NCBI GenBank assembly: GCA_963514095.1
Contig: OY741279.1
Coordinates: 4,506,292-4,570,291 of the forward strand
DNA from: Eutrigla gurnardus
Taxonomy: Eukaryota; Chordata; Actinopteri; Perciformes; Triglidae
Direction: 5' to 3'
DNA: 64,000 nucleotides
Part shown: positions 1-55,878 of the stretch, piece by piece
Layout: the number at the start of each line of letters is the position of its first letter
Position numbering within the stretch: the stretch's first letter is position 1
Translations under genes and position numbers: made by a program
The notes under the pieces: model-generated
Told to the model about the DNA's origin: nothing
Seen by the model: the letters and a program-made list of their open reading frames with translations, nothing else
The model's database searches: none

Positions 1-153
1 ACCTGTAGAGGCTGTAACCTTACATCTGTAGAGGCTGTAACTTTACGCCTGTAGAGGCTGTGACTTTACGTCTGTAGAGGGTGTAACTTTACGTCTGTAG
101 AGGCTATGACTTTACGTCTGTAGAGAGTGTAACTTTACGCCTGTAGAGACTGT
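1..153. repeat. 23-bp minisatellite, cut by window edge
   Basis: About seven imperfect copies of CTGTAGAGGCTGTAACTTTA plus ACG, with copy starts at 3, 26 and 49 (period 23). The array continues left of base 1. Confidence 0.9.
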
Positions 154-577
154 GATGTCGGGATTTTGGAGGTTTTACAACGGCGCATTAATGCCATTGT
201 ATGTAAAACAAATGTAAAAAAGAGAGCCGGCTTATGATAATATGATGATTCAGAGCTGTTTCAGAGCATTTCCTTTTGCCAAGTGTAATTTGATGAGGTC
301 ATCCACTGCAGGCATCATACTCGGCATATAGCCTTTGTGGGTTTTTGATGAATGCACATTTTTATTTGTCGGGTTAACTACATGGTTCGTAGCTTCAGGA
401 TTAACATTTCACATCAAAGCAAACGAGAAACGGTGTGTTTTTTGGAATTCAAACAGACTTCATCAGCATTTCCATACAAATGAATGTCTTCATTTATTAC
501 AGTAATAACACACCACCACATTTCAACCCTCAGCTGGCTGCTGCACCTGACTCTGTGTTGGTTTGTATTTACTGCAG
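1..577. other. plcb1 intron, 3' part
   Basis: Holds a 23-bp tandem array (1-153), then AT-rich unique-looking sequence. The exon at 578 is preceded by TTTGTATTTACTGCAG. No other coding signal was seen. Confidence 0.7.
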
Positions 578-42732
<42,155 letters not shown>

Positions 42733-44900
42733 AGGCCCCCTCCCCCCCGGCGCCTCGCTTCACACTGGGACACTGATTGGTGGATGTGTTTGTGACCACA
42801 GATCTAGGGTGAGACTGCCCCCCCCTCCCCTAATTTTAAACCAATGGGAGGATTAGATCAAATCTGAGCCTGGATTGGTGAGTAAGAGGTCCTCTCTGCG
42901 TAGAGTGCAGTCTCGTCCTGAAAACCGTTTGGTGTAAATAGTGACTTTTTTGTTGTCGTTGTGTATTTATATGTTTCCTTTATGTTGTCGTCTCTTTCAG
43001 TACGGCCACAGGATGTGTTACAAAGCACTAACTTTTTGCAGGAATAACTTACTTGAACTATTGCACAGAGAGAGTAGTTTCTTTTTAGTGTTTTTTTTTT
43101 TATTATCATGATGTTGACGGCAGCGGTGGTTAGTTGGGGGGGGGCATTTAAGTGGAGTCACCTCGTACTGTAAAGGAACCACTGCATATTCAGCCTTTTA
43201 AAGCTTCCATCTTTATAAGATTTAGATTCACCCGTACTTATTTGCACTGAAGGCTCCCCACGTAACGACTTACTTTAACCCAGAGGCACCGGTGGCTTGC
43301 TGGTTCTCCATTTTGTTCTCACAGAACTGAAGTCTATATGTGTTGCTGCTATTTTGTTTTAAAATCCATCACTTTTTTTTTAACCATTATTTGGTTTGTA
43401 TTATATTTGGCTAGTATTTTTAATTTTTTTTTGCCTAGTTTTTAACAACGTGAGAGGAGAGGAAGTGAAGAGAAAGTGTGTTGTACAGTATCTGCATGTA
43501 TTTGAACAACTGTAAATGTTACAGTAGCTCTGTAGCAGAGATGTTTATCAAATGTCAATCTATTTTCTAACATTTCAAACTAAACCTGCAAAAAAAAAAA
43601 AAAAAACCGGTGTGGACCAATGCGGCTCGATACAACATCGCTGTGGCTGGACGGGAAAATAAGTTGCAGCGCACCTTTTTTCATAGACCCGACGTTAGCT
43701 GACCATCCAGTAAACATTTGGCAAAATAACTACATAAATAACTACGTTTAACAACCTAACATGAGTACAGAAAACACAAACATCAGTAGTGGAACTTCAA
43801 AATAACTCGTGTTTCACCTCTCGAAGCATCTCCTCGGAGTATCGAATGATCATGATGGGTTTACCTTGTAATTACTCGTGCTGATATCAGAGGGGGGGGG
43901 GGGGGGGGGGGGGGGCGTTGGCATGGGAACGGTCTGAGTTAACAGGTCGCACATTGTCTTCTTTATCTTTGTCCCCATAAACTAAAACGGTCGTATTAGG
44001 ATGTTCAAACAGAAGAAAGGGGATCCTGCTGTACTTTTACAGAAGTGGCCTTCCTCTTAACTGCTTCGTTTTGTACTGCGTTGACAGGAAGTACAGTAGT
44101 ACAGTATGCCCCCCCCCCTCCCCTCCCCCGGCTTGCATTATTATCAAAGCTCACCAACAGTCGGTATCTGTGGTATTGAAGCGTGGGGAAATGGTTCAGT
44201 TATGTCCAAACAGACGTCTAAAAATGTTTATCGATGGCCGAAATGCAAAAATCCTGGTGGATGATGAGAACAGGAAAGAAATAATATAGTAATACAGAAC
44301 AAAAACGGTGTATTATGCATTCATGGAATCCTTAACAAATAACATTCTGCAAGAAAAAAACAAGTTTTTTGTTTTAGTTTTCTCCAAACAAGTGAATTTT
44401 TCAGAATTTTTGCATTCCGGCCATCGTTGATCATATTAATACCAGCGTTAATGCGTTCTAATTAATAACTGGATTATTTTCTCCTAGTGTAAGAATGTGC
44501 CCATCAGGGGGGGAAGTGTTTTTTTTTGTTTTTTTTACTTCCTAACTGTCCAGTGCCGTTTGACTCACACTTTGATATCAAATCATATTTCAGCTGAAAA
44601 AAAAAACCTAAAAAACGAGTTGAATGTTGAAGGATAAGCTGACATGTAAGTACCAACTACTTTTTAAAAAAAAGACGATATTGATGTGAGAGTCCTGTGC
44701 CTTTGAATAGGTTTGCCTTGTTTGATGTTGAATGTGTGAAATGCATTGTTTAAATTGCCATTCTATGATATTCTACGAAGCTGTCTGATATTGAATAGGC
44801 CGTGTGAACTCTTTAAGTACAGTGCCACTACTGAGTAATGCTTGTGATGAGCAGTATTTGACATGCGTCTCATGAAGAAATGTGAGACATCCTTCTTTCT

Positions 44901-44944
44901 AAGTCTTGAACCACTTTATTTAAAGTCTTGAACCACTTTATTTA
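44901..44944. repeat. exact 22-bp tandem duplication
   Basis: AAGTCTTGAACCACTTTATT plus TA occurs twice with no gap, about 130 bases before the poly(A) signal. Confidence 0.97.
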
Positions 44945-45071
44945 AAAGCCCCCCTTCTCATCAACTTACGTGTATGCACTCTGGAAATGTAAATGTATGT
45001 ATGGCATAAAGGATAAAAACATGAAGTTGATAACAAAAAAAATAGTGCAAAGGGAATTTGCCTGTAATTAA

Positions 45072-45077
45072 AATAAA
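45072..45077 (+). terminator. plcb1: poly(A) signal of plcb1
   Basis: AATAAA in a context that fits cleavage about 15-20 bases later. A GT-rich stretch (TGGAGTTGTGTGTCC) follows at 45100-45115, as expected for the downstream element. I found no other AATAAA between the stop codon and this point. Confidence 0.75.
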
Positions 45078-45095
45078 TGTGGCTATTATTGTACT

Positions 45096-45805
45096 TGGAG
45101 TGGAGTTGTGTGTCCTTTTGATGTGTCATTGAAGAGAATTTTCTTCAGTCTTCTGTTTTAAATGTCCTTCCGTGTTTGCATTTTGTCACTTGTCAGTGTC
45201 TCGTCATGCTTTATATGATTTTCTTGAAACGGAGATTTCAAGGTCGATCCACGGTCTTTGTAACCCAGCAAAGACTGGATATCAGAGGGAAGGAGAGTAA
45301 GAGGACTGAATGTGTTGCAAGGGTGCAAAATGATCCTAGACCCAGGTGTAGTAGAGTGTGTGAGTGTGTGTGTGTGTGCATGTAGGTGAGCGTATAGACA
45401 TACGGCATGTATGTATGTCGCACTCAGGGAAGCAGGGGGGGGGGGGGCTTGACGACCTACTTCTTATCGTCTCCTAGGTAACCGTTTCTTTGAAATAACC
45501 CGAAAGAGGAGCGTGGATTCAGACACGAAGCCGAAGCACTGAAGTCGTATGGAAAACACACGAGTCATGCACATTTGCTTTAATATGACTCACTGTGCAC
45601 GTCACATAGTGAAGTATATGTGTCAAAACTAAACGTGAGAATACATGTATGTTCCCTAAAAAGTCAAATCAATGCCTTTATTTTGGGGAAAAAAGCAAAG
45701 CTTCACACGTTTGTCTGCTGCCACAATGATTTGCTTTGAGTGTGCAAAGTGATGACGCGTTTTTTATTCTTCAACCCTTTTCAGGGCTGCCGTGTGTGTG
45801 TGTGT

Positions 45806-45872
<67 letters not shown>

Positions 45873-46260
45873 CTCCCAGACTACATAAACACTGTGTCCT
45901 TCTCAGTCTCAGCTCCTCTCAGCGGAATCCCAACAGGCAACAGGGAGATAAGACCAAGCCCCCCCGGTTGCCCCTAACAACCGCTGTGACCACTCAGAGG
46001 GCCTCCGTGCATACCGGCGACTAGGAAGTGAGCTAATTAACCCCGAGTTCAAGACGGAAGGAGAGCGACTTTTTAATGAGATTCTCTGGGTTATATAAAC
46101 AAACTCCCAGGAATATTATCACCCTGCGTCTGTCCATCTGCTGCCGAGGAGCAGGAGGAGGAGGAGCAGGAGGAGGAGGAGGAGGTGTCCTGTAACTGGG
46201 CTTTAATGAGGCACACCAGGACAGCAGAAGAGGAGAGGACTACAGGGTGCTTCTTGGAAG

Positions 46261-46293
<33 letters not shown>

Positions 46294-47523
46294 TGGATAA
46301 GAATCTTCACTGACATCTTTCACTCCCTGGCCTTTAATCCTATAGCCCTCTCCACGTTGCCCTAAATATCCAAATGTAACTCTAATCCAGCCTTAATCCT
46401 GATCCCAAGACCCTGAACTAACATTAAAAGTTCACCTTAATCTAGAGACCAAGTCTGATTGCTATATTCATTTAGGAAAAGCAGTCCTTTTTCTGGACAG
46501 AAATGCATGAACCTGCAGAGTCGAAGGGATCTTCCTTCTAATGTTTCAGCAGGTTTACTTTTGTGTTCTGGAGGCAAAGAGACGGTCAAACGGTAGATTC
46601 ATCATGTAGTGGCACATCAATGTAGTTGTCATTGGCGGTACTACTCTGTGAACAAACAACAAATAACCTTGATGAGTTTATTTTGACTCGTGGCGTGTTG
46701 AAAAGTGTTGCTTTGGCCTTGCAGGGAGGCTCCGTGTCGAACCGTGTAGAGGTAGAAAAGTTCTCTCTGCATCTGTTTTTGGTCATTTTTAAGTCCTTCA
46801 CTTCACCAGTGAGTGATAGTGAAAAGACATTTAAAGGGAAATACTGTTTTTCACAGAAGAGATGTTACATGTAACTCCCCGAAGTCCAGTATCATATATA
46901 TATATATTATATTTCAGGTGTCCACCCTGTAGCTGATTTACACCAAAATAGCAAAATTTACTTGTCAAGGAAAATTGGTTTAAAAAAAAGGTAAAATAAT
47001 TGTTTTTGTGTGTGTTATTACATGAATACAACCCACACTTGGTTAACACTATCGAAATTCAACACATTCAAACTCAAAAACACATCATAAAAATCTTACC
47101 GAACACCGGCTAAGTTCCTGGTGAGGTACCGCAGGGTCTGTACTGGTAGTTCCAAACACAAAAACACTAGTGGCCAGCTTCCAGTCAGTGGTGGTACAAA
47201 GCAGGTGATAAAAGGTGTTTTGAGAGAGTGTGAGTCACCGCCAACCACGAGAGGTTCTCCGGCGTTTGGCCATAACTGGCCACGCAAAAACAAAAAAACA
47301 AAAAAAATATATATACATATTATGAAGATTGCTGCAGCAGAATGTCAGCATTATGTAATGTCTTATATCTTTGTTGTTTTAACAATGTAATGTCCCAATG
47401 TTTTTATGTTGTTTTTATGTTGCCCTATGTTGGATGGAAATCAGCTTCTAGCTAAATCCAGCATTATTTACACAAAGTGATATTTACACCAAGACTTCAT
47501 TAATATGCATTAATAAACAGATA

Positions 47524-47583
<60 letters not shown>

Positions 47584-47629
47584 GACTAGCCGTGGACAGA
47601 CAGAGATGCACACTAATACTCACATATCC

Positions 47630-47684
<55 letters not shown>

Positions 47685-47980
47685 GAAAAACATATTTTTA
47701 TGAATGAGTGTGATAAATTCATCACTACATCATGACTAATGTGCGAGGTGATGGCAGAGGTAGAAATAAGGGAAAGTGCAATGAAGTCACTACAGACTGA
47801 GCGAGAGACACCACGGAGGGGAGAGAGAGAGAGGAGCGTTGACAAAGGGAGGAGGGGGAGAGGAGAGGGGGGCGGTGTTTGTCCTGATCAACGCATGGCG
47901 GCTACAGGAGTCAGCTGTTAGAGAAGCAGGGAGGAGCTGGGTCTGGTTCTGCTGGATGACTCACTCTGTCAACCCAAGGC
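45096..47980. other. intergenic region between plcb1 and the next gene
   Basis: Contains a poly-G run at ~45436, a (GT)n at 45791-45870, a (GAG)n-type patch at ~46150-46185, a (CA)n at 46264-46291 and two (AAT)n arrays (47523-47581 and 47630-47682). No gene seen on either strand. Confidence 0.65.
47523..47682. repeat. two (AAT)n arrays
   Basis: About 19 and 17 triplets, separated by ~50 bp of unique sequence. Confidence 0.93.
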
Positions 47981-47984
47981 TCAC

Positions 47985-48406
47985 TCATTCAATCACACAC
48001 ACAAACGGCGGCGGCGCGCGCACGCACGCACGCACGCATTCACGCGCAGGCACGTTTCAGTCGTGGCGGTGGTGGGGGTGCGCGTGCTGCAGCAGTTGAA
48101 GAGGGCTTCCTAATCAAAGCTCATCAAGGGGGCCGTTCATTCTCCACTGGAGGGCGAGTGGTACAAGAGCACCGGGACACTCCGGCAGCGCGGAGACAAG
48201 AGCGAGCAGACGGGCGGAGGGAGACGGGAGACGGGGGGGATAGAGCAGCGGCGGCGGCGGCAGCTGGAAGACAGAGAGACAGACAGGCAGCACAGACAAT
48301 CCCGATCCGGCACCACCACCACCCCCCCACCCCCCCCTCGCAAAAGCATCTTTTCTTCCCCCCTCGCCGTCGGATTAAAGTCTCGGTCTCCCAACGCCGA
48401 AATCAC
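47985..48406 (+). promoter_or_regulatory. CpG-rich promoter / first exon of downstream gene
   Basis: An abrupt GC- and CpG-rich block (GGCGGCGGCGCGCGCACGCA near 48007, GGCGGCGGCGGCAGC near 48250) in AT-rich surroundings. It ends in a good donor, AATCAC|GTAAGAAA, at 48407. No sensible long coding frame, so it looks like a promoter plus a non-coding first exon. Start and strand of transcription are inferred from the donor. The neighbour plcb4 is suggested by human gene order only. Confidence 0.55.
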
Positions 48407-48508
48407 GTAAGAAACAAACATTTTATTTTATTGTTGTAGTTTGAATGTTGAACTCCATCGCTGCTCTCATCATCCAGACATCCTCCCGATGTCCCCTTTC
48501 TCTCTCTG

Positions 48509-48544
<36 letters not shown>

Positions 48545-49392
48545 CTGGACACAGTAGCTTAATTGCTAGCTAGCTAGCTAGCCAGACGCATTAAAGTGGA
48601 TCTTTTTTTATTTTTTATTATTAGCGTTTTCAGCATTTTAATTGACTCTCGCTTTGCCAGGCTGCCGTGCCTTCTGCTTCCAGGTAAACACGATAGAAAC
48701 GGAGAGCGTGATAACTTTTGTGAGAAACGCCGGGGTTATTGATGTTTCCGACGGGGCTGGGAGGGGAGGCTAGCCGGGCGGAGCTAGCTGCTTGTAGCGG
48801 GACAGATCAGAAGCCGAAGCCGGCCGTTGACAGGCACGGTGGGCGTAAAAAAAAAAGAAAAAAGTCAACGGACTAAACCGACATAGCCTGGCTTCTGTTA
48901 GTTTTTTAAATCTCTCATCTTTAACACGGGAGTGGACGCACACTGTGGCTCCCGCCAACCGTGTCTTGACATAATGTGAATTAAATCTGTTAAAACTGGT
49001 GCATTTAAAGACCGCTGTTAAAGTGAAGGTGGGGGAGCTGCAGCTGCAAACATCCCAGACAGAGAGGTGGTGTCATCGATTCACTGTCATCATCATCCAC
49101 GGCCACAAAGTCCTAGTTTATTATCATAAAAAAAACATTATTATTATATAATGTCTAGTCAATGTCATATTCAGGTTTTTAACCATTGAGCAGTAATGTT
49201 ATAACATTGTATTACCATTAATTTATTACATAGCAGGGACAAAAACTGTTAGGCTTAATGTCCCAGTCATCACATGTATGAGTGAAACTGTGAAATATTA
49301 GATTTCATCTATTTATATTATTAAAAAAAGACGGCATTGTTTGCTTTGCTACAGAGTCAGGTAGCAGGTTTCGATGTTCAAAACCTGTTTTA

Positions 49393-49441
<49 letters not shown>

Positions 49442-51691
49442 CACACACACACACAGGGAGAGAAGGTGTTATTTGTTCAGGAATAACCTGCGGGTAACTC
49501 CGTAGGCTTATTTGCAGTGCAAATAGCCCATAATGTATTATTTTGCTCTCGGTTTCCCGTTGCTTTTTGCAGCCTTCATAATGAATGTGATGAATGTGAG
49601 TGTGTGTGCACTGTAACGAGCTCGTAACCCGCCCTTGGTGTGTCCACTTATGTATTATATTATTAGCCCATGTTTGCGGAGGACCCTTGTTTTTTTTCTA
49701 CGTGTAAAGTGTAGCGCATGTGTATTACAGTTTACCTTAATGTTGTTTGGCTTCCGTATCCAATCTCAACAGGCTTCAGGTCAGGGGGCCGTGGGGTGTC
49801 ATTATCTATTACTGTAAATTACAGAAGGTTGTCCTCCGTCGCCCATGAAAGATCACTATTATGTGGAGGAAAAACAAATTCTGCTCGGGCTTATTGACAT
49901 TGCCCAGTAAACGTTTCACTGGCGATTACAGAGACAAACATGGCCCTCCCTCACACAATAGCAATCCCTTACCTGTGGCTTAAACTTGCGATGTGGAGCA
50001 TTTTGATGAATAGCAGTGGCCTAAGAAGCTTAAAAGCTGAGTATGTGCAGGTGGTTTTTTATTATTTATTTTATTTTTTTGGACCAGATGACAGTCGGTG
50101 CCATTTTTATTTTAAATTATTTGCACAGTACAGTGCTTTCCTGCTGTATGTTTATTTTGGTAGCAGGATGTGCTTTTGTAATAATAATCCCTTTTTACCG
50201 GTGTGCAGATGTGAACTCGGATCATGATTATCACCTGCTATTATTGGTTTTAATGATTTTTTTTAGGAACAAAACTAGCACATTCCATCCTTGGGTTCAT
50301 TATCATGCTGGAAAACAACCGTTGTTATATTTCAACATTAATTTAATTTCAGTACTGCTGATAATATTCTTAGGGATTCATAGATTGCTGACTGGCACAG
50401 GTTTAGAGGCTCATTTTGATACCCACATATCTTAAAGAAATTAAATATTTTTCCTTAATCTGACAGGTGTCACACTGCTCTTTTGCTCCAAACTGAGTGA
50501 AATCACTCCAACGTCTCTGCTTAAAATGTATAGCCAGTATTTGTCCTCTTGTGTGCAATGCAGGCAATAGCGTTGCGATGTAATTTACTCTGCAGAACTG
50601 GATAGATTGAAAAGGTAAATTGCATTTTTCTTCGATATCTCGGTGTACTCCGAGTCACGACGCCAACAAAAACAACCAGATTTCGAGTCTGGGATTAAAT
50701 GACGGCGTGTAATGGAGAAGGAGGAAAGTAAAGCGGCATCCCGACACGTGCCAAGCGGAGCGTTTCTTAAAGATCCAGCGTTTACAAGTGTGACTGTGTT
50801 GCAGCCGTAGATTACAGTGTCGTTAGGTTTATTAGGCTGTGAGCTGTCTAAGGCACACATTGTCCGTGTTATCTTTTGGCATGCTTGCATTTCTGCGTGG
50901 TGAGCCTTAATGAAGCCGCGGGGTTTGGTTCAAGCAGCAATGAAGTGTGAGACAATCTGTTTTTGTCTCTTTTGTGTGTTGAATTGCTGGAAGGTTAAGA
51001 GGTTTATTGTGGACGTCCCTCTGTCTGCTTGTTTACTGTGCTGCTTGTTTATTGTTTTTGATGGCTGCCATGCTCCTTTTGCTTGTTTCCTCTCATTTAT
51101 TTCTGTGCCGCTGCTTCTTCTTCTTATAATTAGGAGGGTCTGGTCTTGATAAGCATGGCTGTCATCAGTTATGTCCCTTTTTGTTTGGATTTGGGGCTAT
51201 CAGGCTTTTTTTTTTTATCACAGCACAGTTTCTTCTCTTGACAAAGCTGTCAGTCACACATCCTGGTGGATGTTTGAAGCCCTCACAGAGAGACTATGAA
51301 TATGGAAGTGCAGACAGAAAAGCCAGCCAGATGGATTGATAACAGACGAGCAGCCTGGCACAGACACTGACAGGCGTAGTGCTGGTAGTATGTCCAAAAA
51401 AAACAACATGTTGAATCACAGCCCCCTCCAAGCGTCTGCCCTTATTGTTGTAGTCTGACACTAGGAGGCTGCCGTAGAGCTGTTTGTCGATATTGTGATT
51501 TGCTTCATGTTTTCCTTGGCAGACTGTGGGTTGTGCTCGTCTCTCTCCCTCTGTGCGGTTCGTCCCGGCTCCCGCCCTGCCTACAGTATAGCAGGGGTTT
51601 TAGACCTCAGCCAAATAAGTCCAGATTCAGGCCTCTGTGATTTATGAAATTCTCTCCCCGTCTTACCGCATGTCCTTTTTTGTCTCTGCAG
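48407..51691. other. candidate first intron of downstream gene
   Basis: Contains a CTAG repeat (~48564-48582), a second moderately GC-rich patch (48720-48840) and a (CA)n at 49397-49456. The rest is AT-rich. No coding exon was recognised. Confidence 0.5.
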
Positions 51692-51737
51692 GCCAAGACA
51701 TGAGCTTCTCCCACTGAACATTATTGATGCAGAACTG
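51692..51737 (+). other. candidate 46-nt non-coding exon of downstream gene
   Basis: The acceptor TCCTTTTTTGTCTCTGCAG and donor GAACTG|GTGAGT are both near-consensus. Inside, ATG at 51701 opens a five-codon frame (MSFSH, then TGA), and a second ATG at 51728 runs past the donor. This looks like a 5' UTR exon with a short upstream frame. Confidence 0.5.
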
Positions 51738-54700
51738 GTGAGTTTTGGGGTTTGTCCACTGCACAGTGGTCACACTGCAGCGCCGCATATTTCTTTTTCT
51801 TGGGTTATTTTTATTTCGTAGCCCCAGTCACGTCTGCGGACTACCATCTGCTAGCAATTGATGATGAAGGATCTTCCCACAGTATGACTACCTCTACAAT
51901 ATGCATATTAAGAACTTGTTCTCCATGACTGTGTACATGCATAATGTGTATGAAACATATGGCTTCCTCCTGCCTACATGAGAAAATGGTCTCCGTCTGT
52001 AATACGATGTGATAAACCTTCCTAAAAGACGAGGACTGATGAGGATTTTCCTGCCACCTAATATTTAGCTCAGATATTCATCTGACCCTTATTGGCCTTT
52101 CTGCTACTCCGTCATCATCAGAGGCTTTTTATTTTTTTTAACATTGCAAACAAGCTGCACTGAGAGATGGAAATGACTAAAACGTTACTAGCTTCATGCT
52201 GAATGATGAAAGGAAGGCTGATGTGCAGCGTTGGCCGATCTACAGGCAGACATCGCTCATTGATAAGTAGATTGCGTGGCGGCGGCGGCTTCTATATGCT
52301 CCCTCGTACCAAGCTAGAAACTAATGTAGCTGAGAGGAGATTGCTCTCTATATAATAAGTTTGGCTTTAATGGTGCAGCCAGTATTAATAATGTAATGTG
52401 TGCAGGCTGTCTGTCTGTCAGGCTTCATGTTGGGAGAGGGGTATACATTTTCATTACCCCAAATTATATTTGCTCCATTGTTCCCTGTAAGTATTTAAGC
52501 ATAATGACATGAACGGGGAAACACCACTGTATTACTGTCGGGTGGAGCTGTTGTTGATGATAGAATTTATTTTAGAGGGGTGACACATGTCGAGTTTGTT
52601 AGCTGATTATTACAGCTTGCATTTTTCACAGTTATAACATGCAGCGATTTCTACAACAATAAAACCATCATAAAGCAGAGACTTTAAAAAAGCACATATT
52701 GGACAGATTTCACACATTATTTAATCCTTCATATGCTGGATAACTAGATTATCCTGCTGGGTTTTGAATGTCAGAGCCCTGTTGTTTCCAGGCTACTTCC
52801 TTGATACATTTTAAAACATATTAAACACATTTTTTTTGTGTATTGATATTGAAATTCTCAGCACTGAGTGATACGTTCTTAAAGAAGAAACCGCTTTTAG
52901 AGAAATCCCACGGTTGTTATGCTTGTAACTTATATTCAGTGTAGGACATACAAATTATTCACTTTTAATATATTTTGGTATCTTTCTCTTCTTACTGTAA
53001 GTTTATTAACTTTTGCCTGTTTTTTCATAATTTTCATGCTGGTTTTGTGCATTTTGAGCTTGTGGTTAAACATTGTGTCATTGATTACCTGTAGAGGTTG
53101 GAAGGAGATATACATTCCTAAAACTATTACACTTATACGTGAAAACCTTTGGCGCTTCTATTAGCAGAGTATGTTAGCACATTCACTAGCGTTAGCACTT
53201 GTATGCTACACTAGCTACAGAATGCATTCACATGCAGCTTTTTTGTGGATACTTCCGTTTGTTTCTCTCTGAAATTGCTTCTTTTAAAAATAAAAATGAA
53301 TGGATAATATTGATGCAGTTAGTGACGGTGTGGGGCTCTATGGTAGCTCTGACAGCTTGATGGATTTGCAGCAGGGGGCGGGGCTTAACAAAGGGTCAAA
53401 TCAGAGGAAGAGGCAATCAGCGTAACTGTTTTTCCATTATGTCCGAATGCTGCAGCACGTTACCAAAGATATGACGGATGGAAACAGAGTTCCCCTCTTT
53501 GTAGTCAATGAGGGATAAAATGACTCACAACAGACATGGTTCCTGTTTGTCAGTTCGGTCGTCTTGGTTCAGTTTTTTTGGTTGCGTTGGCCTCGCATGT
53601 ATCTGTAAATACAATACAGTGACAAAGCTCAGGTTAACAATATCAGATTAATTACATTTGAGCTTCCTGGAAATTCATTGCATGTCTACATGACTCCAAA
53701 CATGGCGGCTCATGTTTTCTGCTATAGTAATGCTTTGAATATCACACAGCGAACCTTTGACCAAAGCATTCTTGTAGTCGATAGACGGCTCTATGTTGTT
53801 GATGGATGATGATATAAGTGTCGCTGGCCTCGGCGTTCTTTCACATGAAAAACGGAAGTAATGATGAAGAACACGAGGCTCGTCCAGTGTTTGATTGAAT
53901 GGTGCACTTCGTTAGGTCCTTGCAAAGGGTGAGAACTTGCTATTCGTAGCGGCAGCAGTCGTACATCAACGTTGCCTGCACCAGCAGCAGCAGAGGCAAC
54001 ATTCCGACATCAATTCCTATTGTGTTGGCATGGACCCGGCACCCTGGAACGGCGTCCTACCCACGGCTGCTTTCTCAGACCTTGACCTTCATTGAAAGTA
54101 TGGATGTGACAGCCACTTGAGGCAGGAAGACGAGGTGGCACTTTCAGAGGAAGTGCATCTTTAAGTAGAATTATTATTGGTATTTTTATGTTCTGGACAT
54201 CTGTTTACAGCTTTTTTGGGGGCTGAAAACGAACTTCTGAAACCCGGTTCCAGAGTGAAATCTTCAAATCTGCAAACAACGGCGGATTAACGAGCTGCGT
54301 TTGCGTCTTAACGTGGAACGTTTTTAATACGCAACCTTTCCTGCTTTAGTGAGACCATTAAACCTAAAGTTTGGGTTTTAACCTAAAGTGTTTAAACCCA
54401 AACACTTTCGTGTTCATCTAAATGTGCCGAAGCGGCTTGTTTTGTAATATAAAAAGTGATCGAAAGGAGAAGGAAGGACACTTTTGATCATCGTAACTTT
54501 CCTGATTAAATATTTGTGAAGTTTATTATCAAGAAGTGCTATTTGACTTAGGCCACATTATCTACAGTAGACTTAATTTAGGTTTAGTTTGTTTCTGTTG
54601 TTTGGAAGAGTTTTTCCTGGTCCTAAAAAGACGAACAAGGTCACTCAGGGTGAGCCCTGCTACACGAAACACTTCATCATCGTCAGAGTCCCGGCGTCGT

Positions 54701-55841
54701 CCTCTGCTCTCTGCACTGAAATAGAATAATAACTGATCAAAACCCAGCCGCGACCTTCACTGGTCCACATGTTGCAGATTAATATGAGAGCGTAGCGTTG
54801 GCTGCTTAAAGGAAGGGTTGAGATCAATGATGAGAGAGTGTGTCTTCACAGCAAGGGTAAGTGTGGCTGGAGGGTGAATATAATGACAAGGGGGTATTCT
54901 CTGCAGACGCTCAGCCAGCCGAGAGGGAGGGAGAGGCAAAGCAGACAGAGAGAGAGGGAGCTGCTTCCTCTGACACCTAACAGATGGGCTCCGCCATCAT
55001 CGAGTCAATATTTACTGTTTCCTAACAAAAAAAATTGGCAGCGTTAGCTCAGCCAATTCAGTAGCGGGCAGCGGAAACATCCTGCTTTGTGTGAAAGAGG
55101 CTCCGGAGTAAAAACAACACTCCGGTGATGATAATTGTGGCTCTTGCTACACGTGTGGCTCTAAAAATACGAGCCATTAGCCAACCCCTACACTCTTTTG
55201 ATTGTTCTCTGCCTCCGTCCTCCCTTCCTTTTAAATGCTCACACACTCGCACTTTACCCGTGGCTCAATCCACTGTGGGGATACACGTGAACGTAGTTTG
55301 CTCTTGCCAATTAAACTGTCGACCTCTGCTCCAGAATGCATAAGCTTGATTTTGTAACATCCCTCTCCTGGATTGCTATAATTACCCCAGCCGGCCCAAT
55401 AATAGAGAGAACAGGGCTCCGCGATGCACCGACGGAGATACTTTGAAGTCAGCAAAAAAAATATCGCACTGTCGATATCGGACACGCTCGACCATCTATT
55501 GATTTCCGTGCCTCCTTATGTATCGACGTATTTGTTTGTGTGACACAAAGACACCAAATTGAACAATCAGCCGAGGCGAGGCGGGGCAGGTTCTGGCTTC
55601 CCAACACCAAATGTTTCAATAAGCAGAGATAAAAGAGAGAAAGATCAAGGCATTCAGAAAGAGAGTAATAACAGAATGCATTAGGCCAGGGTGAGCCTAA
55701 AGCACGCTGGCCAGCCTGTAACACGGCTCCAACACATGACTCGCCGGTTAGATCAGATGACTAGATAAACAGCAGGAATGTTGCTTCTTCCTCACTTTTA
55801 CAGCACTGCTCTTGTCTGTCTCTGCAAGTAGAGAGAGACAT

Positions 55842-55878
<37 letters not shown>

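Larger units (their letters stand above)
42733..45095 (+). other. plcb1: plcb1 3' UTR
   Basis: AT-rich sequence between the stop codon and the first strong poly(A) signal at 45072. It contains T-runs, a 24-base poly-G run near 43891-43914 and an A-run at ~43590 (genomic, not a tail). Near the end, at 44901-44944, lies an exact 22-bp tandem duplication. The start is certain; the end is inferred from the poly(A) signal. Confidence 0.75.

Noticed and set aside
43590..43607. A-run as the end of the plcb1 transcript
   Set aside because: A genomic A tract with no AATAAA just upstream. It could cause internal priming in cDNA but is not a cleavage site by sequence.
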